From NCBI GenBank assembly GCA_964401455.1, contig CAYNYI010000087.1, forward strand, positions 1 to 12,178: 12,178 nt of DNA, written 5' to 3'. This DNA comes from CAYNYI01 sp964401455. Lineage in GTDB: Bacteria > Fibrobacterota > OXYB2-FULL-49-7 > CAYNYI01. The notes below the pieces were generated by a model. That model ran no database searches, had not been told where the DNA came from, and saw only the letters and a program-made list of their open reading frames with translations. Of the stretch, positions 1 through 8,045 are shown piece by piece (within the stretch, counting starts at the first letter, position 1; every line of letters starts with the position of its first letter). The position numbers were made by a program, and so were the translations under genes.

Positions 1-30
1 CAACGCAGAAGCCAGTCTCAAGGCTTGTAG

Positions 31-228
31 AAAGACGCCAGGAAAGAACATAACGCCTGGAATCAGTTCATGAATGCTTGGATTGATGATGTGAAAATTT
101 ACGGAAGGTTCAGGTCTCTTATTGCGCCCGGGCATACGACGGGTACCGCTTCCAGCGGAGCTGTTTATAGGCTTGACCGAAGCGTAATCATTAAATATAT
201 TACCCACATACATCAACTGTCATTTTAA
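31..228 (+). pseudogene. Possible LamG-like domain remnant
   Basis: The frame is open from just after a TAG at 28-30 to a TAA at 226-228. It has one internal ATG at 70-72 and no ribosome binding site in front of it. The translation contains IDDVKIYGR (82-108), with FMNAW just before it. This resembles the end of LamG/concanavalin-A-like lectin domains, which typically read G-x-IDDVRIYNRALS. Nothing after that motif is recognisable. The first 30 bases in this frame are interrupted by the stop, and the other two forward frames close within the first 75 bases. The likeliest reading is the decayed or frameshifted 3' end of a surface protein gene lying mostly upstream of the window. A chance open frame is also possible, since the match rests on about ten residues. 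Confidence 0.25.
173..201 (+). promoter_or_regulatory. Promoter of the YfhO-family gene
   Basis: A -35 box TTGACC (173-178) and a -10 box TATATT (196-201) are separated by exactly 17 bases, and each matches the sigma70 consensus at five of six positions. Transcription would start near 208, giving a leader of about 40 bases before the ATG at 250. The boxes lie inside the tail of the short open frame at 31-228, which is another reason to think that frame is not an active gene. Confidence 0.6.
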
Positions 229-249
229 GACCTTTTAAAACGGGGCTAT

Positions 250-2667
250 ATGAAAAACAAAAGGAAAAATCCAGAAAAGAACCTGACTGAAAACAGAAAA
301 AGAGAGCTTATTCCCCTCGGAAGCGACCGTTTCTATATTTTATTAATAGTAATACTCGCTTCTCTGCTTTTTGGAACATTTCTGTTTTCCGATACAATGA
401 TATACGGCTCAGACACAATGCAGGGCTATTACGGCAAGGTTTTCACAAGAGCGGCTTTTCGGGAGATGGGAACCTACCCCAGATGGAACCCTTTAATACT
501 CGGCGGAATGCCGACTGTAGACGCAACTTTCGGCGACTTGCTGTACCCCGCGGCTATTCTTCAGGTTATCATGACCCCTTATCGGGCTCTCGGTTATAAA
601 TTCCTACTTCATACAATACTGTGCGGAATACTCACATTTTTTATGCTTAGGCGTTGCTATGGAATAAGAAGAAACACCGCCCTCCTGGGTGCAGTACTTT
701 TCATGTTCAACTGCGAAACTGTTTCCCTTATTTATGGAGGGCATGACGGAAAATATTTCGTAACTTCCATGATGCCGGGAATGATATGGGCCATGGAAAG
801 GATGTTCAAAACCCTGAAGATAATATACGCCGTCCCCTTTGCCCTTATTCTGGGACTGATGATTTACACGGCCCACATACAACTCACATATTTTGTCCTT
901 TGGGGCATTTTTCTCATTATGGTTTTCCGCCTGTTTACAACATGGAAAAAAGAAAATGACAAAAAGAAAACCGGAATAAGATTTCTTTTTTTCTGGGCTG
1001 CGGTATTTCTCGGACTTGGTTTTTCAATGACACAATTATACGCACCTTATAAATTCGCTAATAACTATTCAGTCAGGGGAAGCGAAGAGCACACATCATA
1101 TGAACATGCGACATCCTGGTCGCTGCACCCCGAGGAAGTAGCCTCTCTGGCAGTGCCGGAATTCACCGGGTTAACAAAAACCCATGAAAGCGGCAATACC
1201 TACTGGGGAAGAAACTACTTCAAACTTAATACCGAATATGCCGGTATAACCGTTCTTGTATTGTCCATACTTTTTCTTTTTGTCGCAAGAACACGCGAAA
1301 CCGTTTTTTGGAGCGCGATAGCCGCGCTCGCTTTAATATACGCGCTTGGAGGCAATACACCCTTTTTCAGGATTTTCTATCATCTTGTTCCCGGTGTAAA
1401 GCTCTTCAGAGGTCCATCCATGATAATGTTCTGGTTTTCATTCGGACTTATGATGGCCTCTGTTACCGGCGCCTCTGAATTCTTCAAAAAAACAGATAAT
1501 GGCGCGGACAAAGACAAACTGGTAAAATCAATCTACAAAGGTATGGCCGCCGTAGGTGCCATTATGCTTATAATAACACTCATGAATGATACAGGTCTTC
1601 TATCTATCTGGAAAGGTATTTTTTATACCGGAATAACATCCGAAAAAGAAGCCGTCTTCAGACAGAATTACTCCAATTTTCGAATAGGCCTCTGGATCAA
1701 CGGAATTTTAGCCCTGTTGATTCTTTATTTTATAACGTCTTATCTAAAAGGCGGTCTTAAAAAAAACACTCTCATTTTAGCAATACTCGTTATTTCCCTT
1801 GCAGACCTTTTCCGGATAAACACCAAATTTGTTGTAGCTGAAGATCCGGATGACTATATTCAAAAGGATAACGCAATTAGATCAATCGAAACAGACGAAG
1901 ACCCTTTCAGAGCCTATGCTTTACCGGGAACATACAGAATCAACAATTATCTTCCGGTATTCGGAATAGAGACCCCGGGAGGCTTTCATGACAATGAACT
2001 CAGTTGGTATAGAGATTACAGAGGCGGAAGGTCCTCGGAAAATTTTCATTATAAACTAGCAAAAAATGAAGTCAACACAAATCCTTTTTTGAATTTACTG
2101 AATGTAAAATACCTGGTTTTCCGACCCGACGGAAGAGGAAAACCGGCGGCAATACTCAATGAAGGGGCCATGCCCAGAGTTTTTACAGCGGATTCTTATA
2201 TTTATGATACAAGAAAAAACATTCTCGGAATGCTCCGTAATGAAAAAATCAATTACCGTAACACAGTAATGCTTGAAGAAAATTTTCCTGAGCTGCAAAA
2301 GATGAATTTTAAGAAGACTGAAGATACTGACAGTCTCTCAAAATCAAAAGCAAAGCTTAAGGAATATACTCCTAACCACAGGACAATTGAAGCGGAAATG
2401 GTTTCGGACGGATTCCTGGTTATATCGGACAATTATTATCCTGGATGGCATGCAAAAGTTGACGGCAGAGAAAAAGAAATATACAGGGCTTACGGAACGA
2501 TCAAAGCACTCCCGCTTGAAAAGGGCAAACACGAGGTGGAAATTTACTTTTCCTCCGCTTATGTCAGGACAGGAAAAAAATTCACGCTGATATCATTAAT
2601 ACTAATGGCAGGAATATCGGTCTTCCATTTTATACGCCGTTTTCGTAGCGGAGGACATTCAGCATAA
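250..2667 (+). CDS. YfhO-family multi-pass membrane protein
   Basis: This 805-residue integral membrane protein resembles the YfhO family. YfhO proteins have a GT-C-like fold and, where studied, are linked to glycosylation of cell-envelope polymers. A charged cytoplasmic head (1-27) precedes the first membrane helix (about 28-47). The next loop contains YGSDTMQGYY with Asp55, the acidic position typical of GT-C first loops, then RWNPLILGGMP (79-88). Roughly ten to twelve further hydrophobic segments follow, the last pre-soluble one at about 504-522. A soluble region (about 525-775) ends in the family hallmark NYYPGWHAKVDG (728-739) and a GKHEVE strand (759-764), followed by a closing helix (777-797) and a basic tail. 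The start is the first ATG, with a weak GGGG at 242-245. Length is usual for the family. The donor and acceptor cannot be told from the sequence, and no glycan genes lie next to it in the window. Confidence 0.85.
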   Translation: MKNKRKNPEKNLTENRKRELIPLGSDRFYILLIVILASLLFGTFLFSDTMIYGSDTMQGYYGKVFTRAAFREMGTYPRWNPLILGGMPTVDATFGDLLYPAAILQVIMTPYRALGYKFLLHTILCGILTFFMLRRCYGIRRNTALLGAVLFMFNCETVSLIYGGHDGKYFVTSMMPGMIWAMERMFKTLKIIYAVPFALILGLMIYTAHIQLTYFVLWGIFLIMVFRLFTTWKKENDKKKTGIRFLFFWAAVFLGLGFSMTQLYAPYKFANNYSVRGSEEHTSYEHATSWSLHPEEVASLAVPEFTGLTKTHESGNTYWGRNYFKLNTEYAGITVLVLSILFLFVARTRETVFWSAIAALALIYALGGNTPFFRIFYHLVPGVKLFRGPSMIMFWFSFGLMMASVTGASEFFKKTDNGADKDKLVKSIYKGMAAVGAIMLIITLMNDTGLLSIWKGIFYTGITSEKEAVFRQNYSNFRIGLWINGILALLILYFITSYLKGGLKKNTLILAILVISLADLFRINTKFVVAEDPDDYIQKDNAIRSIETDEDPFRAYALPGTYRINNYLPVFGIETPGGFHDNELSWYRDYRGGRSSENFHYKLAKNEVNTNPFLNLLNVKYLVFRPDGRGKPAAILNEGAMPRVFTADSYIYDTRKNILGMLRNEKINYRNTVMLEENFPELQKMNFKKTEDTDSLSKSKAKLKEYTPNHRTIEAEMVSDGFLVISDNYYPGWHAKVDGREKEIYRAYGTIKALPLEKGKHEVEIYFSSAYVRTGKKFTLISLILMAGISVFHFIRRFRSGGHSA

Positions 2668-5600
2668 AGAGTTCAAGCCTGTTTAGCAGGCTGGAAGGAT
2701 ATTTCAGGCCGTCATTTTCCAATGAGATGAACGGATAACCTCTTTCCCTTGCATATGGGTTGAAAATAGACTTAATCAACCGACCGGGCAGGCAAGCAAA
2801 GGGAGCAATTGAAACTATTCCTGAATATCCGCTTTCCATGGCCTCGGCGGCCACACACAAAGAAACCGAAGTTTCAGTAGTATAATTCATGTGGGTAAAT
2901 TCATTCACGCGCGACATAATCTTTTTCATATCATGAGGATAGTCCGGAATCAGTCCGGTAGGCCTTAGAATAGACATTACCTTCTTTTCAATGCTGTTCT
3001 TAAAAGGGAATTCCAGAGTTTTAAGATACATCAACTCTTTAGTCTCTTTTGCAAAAGGCCTTTTTAAAAGAGGCTTTTTCGCAATGGATGACTTAATTTT
3101 ATTTTCACGCACATAATCTGTATAATGAAACCATTCGGTAACTCCGGCGACTTTTCCATAAATACCCTTTTCAGCCAGATTATCGAGCAGTTCGCTTATG
3201 GAGAAGTCATCTCTTCTTACGTAAATTTCCCCGACCGTCATTATTTTTCTTACATCATCAAGGGTCTTGGCTTTCTTTATTGATTTAAATTCCTCGGCAG
3301 CCTTTCTCAGAAAAGCGTATATATCACTGCCTTTTCTCTCGACAACGTCTTTAAACTCCTCCCAGATTTCATTGAATTTAAGAAGCGCCTTTTCCCTGTC
3401 TTCCGACAAAACCCTGAGCCCGGTTTCTATATCCTTGAAGGCATCCGCTATTACAAGTGCCCTCCAGGAGTTTTTAGAAAATGACGGCCCGAGTTCTGTA
3501 TATGAATTATCGCTATTTAGAGTAAGAAGAGCAATGTTCTCAATACCCATATCAATAAAAGTCTGCGCAAAAAAGTTTGCGTATTGACCCGTCCGGCAGG
3601 GGCCTGTGGTATAAGGGACACAGACAAGCCATATTCTTTCGTCCCGTTCAGGCAAAGATGAGAGAAATTTAATAATACTTCCAAGAACAAGAAGTGTCGG
3701 GATGCATTCCTTGCCGCTTGCCACATCTCTGGCGAGCTGGGTTGTATGTCCGTCCGGCGCCGGCAGAGTAATAGACCTTACGCCTTCCCGCACGCAAAAA
3801 GAACTGACAGCTTCGGATGATAAACGCCCCATAGAAGGCCATACAAAAGTAACCTTTTCATCGTTCAGTTCAATTCTCTTGCCGGTAGAATTATCTACAA
3901 GATGAGAATCATCAAGATTAAACTTCATTTCATAGCGTGGCCGTCTCTCCAGCGATTTCGAAGTGCCCACAGTTTTTCTGAAACCCTCCACAATATCTAG
4001 AAACGCTTCTATACGGGTATCTATTCCGGCGTCAGCCGAATGAGAATCAAGTTCGAGAACAAGATACGGCTTCACACCCATCGCCCAGCGTATAAGATGA
4101 AGTATAAACGAGTCGGGAGCGCAGCTGAAATTAGATACATAAGCAAGAAAAATATTTTTCTTTTCCCGAATAAGAGACGCTGCCTTCAAATTCTGCTGTC
4201 CGTAATACCAATACATATTGGTCGCAATTTTTTCATCTGCGCAGGGAATAAAATCAAACGGAATAACTGAGTAACCCCGTGTAACAAACTTCCTCGGCAC
4301 TCCCATATTCGCGATATCAGTAAGTACATTATAAGGACGCCCCATAAGCGCAATAACAGTCCGGTCCTCTTTTTCAGCGTTTTCAAGAAAGGCGGCACCG
4401 ATTTTCATGGTTTCCGAAGTATAATCCTGTAAATTCTTAACGGCAGAAAGGTAAGCTCTTCCGGCCGACTCAGCGCTGAAACCTAATTTCCGGGCCATTT
4501 CTATGAAAGCGCCCTTTCCTTTCAGAATTCCATCATCAAAATCTATAATAGGTTTTAATATGCTTTTTTCATCGAGGTCAAAAGCTTTTCGGAGATAATA
4601 TGGAATACCCTGTATTACCGGACAGAAAGTTGCATGGACCGATTCTTCATAAGACTGCATTCTTTTAAACTGGGGTAAAAACAAATAGTCACATCCCGAG
4701 TCAACAGCGTTTTGCATAATACCGTGTGCGAGTTCGGCCGGAAAACAAAAATCACTCTCGCATCTTTCTATACCGGCAGGATTAACTTCCTCAATAAGCC
4801 GTGCATGCACTCCAAGCTCTCTGAAAAAGACGGAGTAAAGCGGCCACAGGTTATATACCGAGAAGACTTTAGGTACAGCTACAGACGGAGAATCCTCCGG
4901 CAGATCAGAGAAATCAGCTGAATATTTTCCAAAGATAAGTTCAGATCTGACCTTGACCAGATCTTTTACTTTTCCAGGATCAACAGAGGTTTTGCGCCTC
5001 ATATTGGCATATTTATTGCACCTGCCGCCGAACATATACTTATTTCCATTAATTATAATGGTTGAGACCGGACAAAGGTTATTACAACTTTTACAGACGA
5101 ACTCCCGTCCGTATTCAACTTTATTTTTGATTAATCCTTCAAGAGTAAAGCTTCCTCTCTCAAGGCGGCCTTCCTTATGCTTCTGCCGGGCAAGCAGAGC
5201 AACACCGAAAGCCCCCATTAACTCGGGCAGAGGCGGCACCATTATCGGTCTTTCCATGAGCGCTGCAAAGGCGACCGGGACAGCTGGATTCTTGGCGACC
5301 CCCCCCTGTATGACAGCTTTTTTGCCGATTCGTCTATTACCGACAACTCTGTTCAGATAGTTTGAGACAATAGAAAAAACTATTCCCGCCGTAATATCTT
5401 CACGCATTGCCCCTTCCTGTATAGCTTTTCTTATATCGGAATTTATAAACGCGGAACAATGTTCTCCGAATTTTAAAGGAGCCTGCGCATTCATTGCAAC
5501 CGGACCGATCTCTTTGGCATCTTTTATGTCCAGATCTCCGCTGGCCGATTCCTCAAGAAAGCTTCCCGTTCCGGCACTGCAGGCTTCGTTCATGGCGTAA

Positions 5601-6853
5601 TCAACCGGAACTCCGTTTTTAAGGAGTACATATTTCGCATCCTGACCGCCTATTTCAAAGATAGTATCAACATCAGAGCTATAAAAATTTGTCCCCGCAG
5701 CATGAGCGATAATCTCATTATAGACACCGGAGGTTTCACAATAAACACTGAGAAGTTCGCGGCTTGAACCGGTCACCGAAACAAGCGGTATTTTTATTTC
5801 AGCCCCGGCTTTTTGGACATCCTCAGATATTTCCATTAAACATTTACGAAGAGCCTCAATAGGGTTACCATGGGTTCTTCCGTAATGCGAAGAACAAATC
5901 TCCTTGGTTTCCATATTAACCAGAACGGCCTTGGTGGTTGTTGAACCGCCGTCGATTCCGAGAATATATCCGCTGCCGTCCTTTATTTTACCCAGTGGCG
6001 CCTGTACATATTCGACCCTATCTTCATAAGAAGACATTGGTCTGAAACATTCATAGCTGACCTTTTCCCTGTCGAATATTTCCGAACCTTCTGGTACATC
6101 AGCACCGTTTCGCTCCGCGTAAACCGCGGCACCGAAAGCTTCAAAATATGCCGCCTCCTGCGGGACATCAAATTCGACCTCCGGCATAAGTTCTTTTAGT
6201 CTTTCAACCACAAATAAATTGGAAGCGACACCGCCGGTAACAAGGACCTTTCCTTTTTTTATCCGGGCTTTTACAAGAAATTCAGAAACTTTCCCGGCCA
6301 TAAGATGCGAGAGTGACATAACGATGTCTTCTTTAGTCGCCTCACCTTTATTGAGCTTATGCGTGCAATCGCTCTTCATGAACACAGAACATCTTGATGA
6401 CATTTTTTTGGCTTTTCCGGCCCTGCATGATGAAATATCGGAAAGAGTCATATCCATTCTTAAAAGCTGCTGCTTGAAAAATTCTCCGGTTCCGGATGCG
6501 CATTTATTGCCCGCAAAAGTATTTATAACTTTTCTATGGTTATTTACTGTATAAACCGCAAGATCCTCTCCGCCCACAGATACAACCGCGTCAACGTCTA
6601 TTTCTTTCCGTGCCAGGGCATTTTCCACGGCGACCGGTTCAATTATATCAGGTAATTGAACCTGTTTTCGGCCAACAGGACCTGTAACGGCAGCTTTCAT
6701 AGAATCTTTGCCCTCAATACTGTTCATGATGCCGAGAAGAGTATTCCGTACGTTTCCTTCGTGAGCCTTGTGCAGCGCCTGTTTAATAATCCCGTTTTCG
6801 ACTACAACAACTTTAACACTGCTTGAACCGGTATTTATCCCAATTGTTTTCAT
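2630..6853 (-). CDS. Giant fused acyl-CoA dehydratase activase/reductase-like protein
   Basis: This 1407-residue protein belongs to the BcrAD/BadFG (HgdC-type) ATP-dependent activator family fused to dehydratase-like domains. The first ASKHA ATPase domain (about 1-250) has GINTGSSSVK (5-14), GGED (94-97), NKCASGTG with Cys118, SSRCSVF with Cys155, and GGVASN. The second (about 296-556) has GIDGGSTTTK (299-308), IGGQD (401-405), EACSAGTG with Cys425, EHCSAF with Cys466, and GGVAKN. A four-cysteine motif follows (Cys587, 590, 594, 612). Next comes a DUF2229-like region (about 655-960) with YNLWPL, CFPAELAHG and LMGRPYNV. The C-terminal part resembles COG3581, with GKECIP (Cys1050), GPCRTGQY (Cys1086), VGEIYVR and PFACLPG (Cys1354). 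In characterised relatives such activators hydrolyse ATP to push low-potential electrons from a [4Fe-4S] cluster into a dehydratase or related iron-sulfur protein. The substrate here is unknown. The start ATG has only a weak ribosome site. Its 3' end overlaps the YfhO-family gene. Confidence 0.85.
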   Translation of the reverse strand: MKTIGINTGSSSVKVVVVENGIIKQALHKAHEGNVRNTLLGIMNSIEGKDSMKAAVTGPVGRKQVQLPDIIEPVAVENALARKEIDVDAVVSVGGEDLAVYTVNNHRKVINTFAGNKCASGTGEFFKQQLLRMDMTLSDISSCRAGKAKKMSSRCSVFMKSDCTHKLNKGEATKEDIVMSLSHLMAGKVSEFLVKARIKKGKVLVTGGVASNLFVVERLKELMPEVEFDVPQEAAYFEAFGAAVYAERNGADVPEGSEIFDREKVSYECFRPMSSYEDRVEYVQAPLGKIKDGSGYILGIDGGSTTTKAVLVNMETKEICSSHYGRTHGNPIEALRKCLMEISEDVQKAGAEIKIPLVSVTGSSRELLSVYCETSGVYNEIIAHAAGTNFYSSDVDTIFEIGGQDAKYVLLKNGVPVDYAMNEACSAGTGSFLEESASGDLDIKDAKEIGPVAMNAQAPLKFGEHCSAFINSDIRKAIQEGAMREDITAGIVFSIVSNYLNRVVGNRRIGKKAVIQGGVAKNPAVPVAFAALMERPIMVPPLPELMGAFGVALLARQKHKEGRLERGSFTLEGLIKNKVEYGREFVCKSCNNLCPVSTIIINGNKYMFGGRCNKYANMRRKTSVDPGKVKDLVKVRSELIFGKYSADFSDLPEDSPSVAVPKVFSVYNLWPLYSVFFRELGVHARLIEEVNPAGIERCESDFCFPAELAHGIMQNAVDSGCDYLFLPQFKRMQSYEESVHATFCPVIQGIPYYLRKAFDLDEKSILKPIIDFDDGILKGKGAFIEMARKLGFSAESAGRAYLSAVKNLQDYTSETMKIGAAFLENAEKEDRTVIALMGRPYNVLTDIANMGVPRKFVTRGYSVIPFDFIPCADEKIATNMYWYYGQQNLKAASLIREKKNIFLAYVSNFSCAPDSFILHLIRWAMGVKPYLVLELDSHSADAGIDTRIEAFLDIVEGFRKTVGTSKSLERRPRYEMKFNLDDSHLVDNSTGKRIELNDEKVTFVWPSMGRLSSEAVSSFCVREGVRSITLPAPDGHTTQLARDVASGKECIPTLLVLGSIIKFLSSLPERDERIWLVCVPYTTGPCRTGQYANFFAQTFIDMGIENIALLTLNSDNSYTELGPSFSKNSWRALVIADAFKDIETGLRVLSEDREKALLKFNEIWEEFKDVVERKGSDIYAFLRKAAEEFKSIKKAKTLDDVRKIMTVGEIYVRRDDFSISELLDNLAEKGIYGKVAGVTEWFHYTDYVRENKIKSSIAKKPLLKRPFAKETKELMYLKTLEFPFKNSIEKKVMSILRPTGLIPDYPHDMKKIMSRVNEFTHMNYTTETSVSLCVAAEAMESGYSGIVSIAPFACLPGRLIKSIFNPYARERGYPFISLENDGLKYPSSLLNRLELFMLNVLRYENGV
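2672..2696 (+). other. Stem-loop just after the YfhO-family stop
   Basis: AGCCTG (2676-2681) and CAGGCT (2687-2692) form a perfect six-base stem around a TTTAG loop. Beyond one A-G mismatch the stem extends by three more pairs (TTC 2672-2674 with GAA 2694-2696). It begins four bases after the TAA at 2665-2667, where a terminator or 3'-end stabiliser would be expected. No T-run follows, so it is not a classical intrinsic terminator. It also lies within the 3' coding part of the opposite-strand giant gene, so it may be incidental. Confidence 0.35.
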
Positions 6854-6906
6854 ATTACATTTTCTTTCTCAAATAGGCGGTTTCATTAATAATCAGGAAT
6901 ATTAAA

Positions 6907-6933
6907 ATTATAAAATGCACAGGCTATTATCAA
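6907..6933 (-). promoter_or_regulatory. Candidate promoter of the giant activase gene
   Basis: Read on the minus strand, a perfect TATAAT lies at 6912-6907. A TTGATA (6933-6928) sits upstream of it at a spacing of only 15 bases, two short of the optimum. Transcription would begin near 6900 and give a leader of about 47 bases before the ATG at 6853. The -10 box is convincing, the -35 pairing less so. It stands back to back with the lipoprotein-gene promoter, their -35 boxes six bases apart, so one regulator bound there could act on both. Confidence 0.45.
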
Positions 6934-6939
6934 ATAAAA

Positions 6940-6969
6940 TTGACAAAGAAGCGATACTTTTGGTATTTT
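6940..6969 (+). promoter_or_regulatory. Candidate extended -10 promoter of the lipoprotein gene
   Basis: A consensus-perfect -35 box TTGACA (6940-6945) is followed after 18 bases by TATTTT (6964-6969), preceded by TGG as in extended -10 promoters. Transcription would start near 6976, only about two bases before the ATG at 6978, implying a leaderless or almost leaderless message. That fits the absence of any Shine-Dalgarno sequence before this ATG. The -10 part lies inside the 16-base repeat that recurs after the gene. Confidence 0.5.
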
Positions 6970-6972
6970 TCA
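6957..6972. repeat. 16-base direct repeat, copy 1
   Basis: CTTTTGGTATTTTTCA occurs here and again, identically and in the same orientation, at 8047-8062. The two copies bracket the lipoprotein gene with starts 1090 bases apart. This copy contains the proposed extended -10 element and ends six bases before the ATG. The flanking bases differ between copies, so the match is exactly 16 bases. Confidence 0.7.
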
Positions 6973-6977
6973 TTTAT

Positions 6978-8045
6978 ATGAAAAATACATGGAAAATCTT
7001 CTTTTTCAGCATTCTGTCGGCCATATCGTTTTTTTCGGAACTTTTGCTTTCCGGATGCAGTTCACCCGAGGAAAAATTACCGAAACAACCTTTTCACATT
7101 GAGGGAAATATATCCTTAGGCGGTGATTCAAACCTAATAGCGTACCCGGGAGACACCGCTTTGCGCAAACTTCACAACTCTATGAAAATCAAGGACAGCT
7201 GCCTGATAATAACCGGACAAAACTCTTCTCTTCGTTACTCAATAGGCGGCAAACTTGAATTGGCGTGTCGTCAGCGCAGCGTTCATCAGGTTTTTTTCAG
7301 ACAAATAAACGACGCGGTAATGAAGACCTCCATTTCAATCTCTGCCGGTACTGTATATATCGCATCAAGAGGCATGAAACTTCCGGAAAGCAGACTGTTT
7401 ATAGAAACACCATATGCAGACGCATACGGCGCGGGTTCCGACTTCATGGTCTCAGTGGATACCGCCGGAGGCATAACCGATTTTTTAATACTTGAGGGGA
7501 CATTAGATTTTGAACCGGCGGATTTCGACCGCTATGCCCCTTTTTCTTCTACACAGGGCAATCATGTTACATTCCTCGGAAAAAATTCAAGACCGGTAAT
7601 AACATATCTCAGCGCCTTGGATGCCGACCTTACAATACTGACAGCCGGAAGAAATAATTTCAGAAAATACGAGAAGAACTTCAGTATTAAACCAATTCCC
7701 GCGTTCGTAAACCGGAAACCCGATTCTTTCTTCAAATCCATAAAAAATGTCTTTAACGCTCCTTATATACCTCCTTCAAGAAAAGAGCTGGGACGGATAC
7801 GCGACAGTATAAAAAAAGAATACATAAAAGAAGTTGAGGCTCTTATAGAATCTGCCGACTTCGCTGACACCGAACCCCCGGAAAAGACAGACAGCCTCGG
7901 AGTATACGGGATCGCATCATCAATCAGCCGCGGGCTCAGCAAAGAAAGCATGAACAATCTGAACCCAAATGCTCTAAAATATCTTTCAGAAATGGCCGCA
8001 AGAAGAAAAGACAGACCCGATACCATTTCTTCGGACAATCCCTGA
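6978..8045 (+). CDS. FecR-like domain lipoprotein
   Basis: This 355-residue protein has an N-terminal lipoprotein signal: KNTWK, a hydrophobic stretch, then the lipobox LSGC with Cys27 as the predicted lipidated residue. It would be anchored to a membrane and face the periplasm or exterior. Residues about 50-178 resemble a FecR domain. They have a Gly-Asp turn with DSCLIITGQNSSLRYSIGG (73-91), a central SAGTVYI strand, then FIETPYADAYGAGSDFMV (141-158) and FLILEGTL (169-176). This matches the family pattern of V-x-TP-x-A-x-A-x-x-x-G-T-x-F and V-x-EG-x-V. The C-terminal 120 residues are charged, partly helical (268-292) and unrecognised. The ATG at 6978 is preferred over one at 6915 because it starts the signal peptide and lies downstream of the promoter. 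FecR domains often sense or scaffold in the periplasm, but no sigma factor or TonB receptor gene lies nearby, so the role is unknown. Confidence 0.75.
   Translation: MKNTWKIFFFSILSAISFFSELLLSGCSSPEEKLPKQPFHIEGNISLGGDSNLIAYPGDTALRKLHNSMKIKDSCLIITGQNSSLRYSIGGKLELACRQRSVHQVFFRQINDAVMKTSISISAGTVYIASRGMKLPESRLFIETPYADAYGAGSDFMVSVDTAGGITDFLILEGTLDFEPADFDRYAPFSSTQGNHVTFLGKNSRPVITYLSALDADLTILTAGRNNFRKYEKNFSIKPIPAFVNRKPDSFFKSIKNVFNAPYIPPSRKELGRIRDSIKKEYIKEVEALIESADFADTEPPEKTDSLGVYGIASSISRGLSKESMNNLNPNALKYLSEMAARRKDRPDTISSDNP

Noticed and set aside
1..249. tRNA or other structured RNA before the YfhO-family gene
   Set aside because: I found no T-loop sequence, acceptor-stem pairing or known small-RNA signature. 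The short GGTTCAGGTC at 108-117 has no matching arms.
4953..5360. A 135-codon open frame on the plus strand
   Set aside because: It is antisense to the conserved second ATPase domain and has no recognisable motif or ribosome site, so it is a shadow frame.
6219..6554. A 111-codon open frame on the plus strand
   Set aside because: It is antisense to the first ATPase domain of the giant protein, whose motifs are clear on the other strand.
2630..6853. A multi-gene defence or mobile system in the long minus-strand region
   Set aside because: It is one uninterrupted reading frame with recognisable activator and dehydratase-like domains. No nuclease, integrase or repeat array is present.
6915..6977. 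ATG at 6915 as the start of the lipoprotein gene, adding 21 residues
   Set aside because: It lies upstream of the likely promoter and would bury the lipoprotein signal peptide, which begins cleanly at the ATG at 6978.
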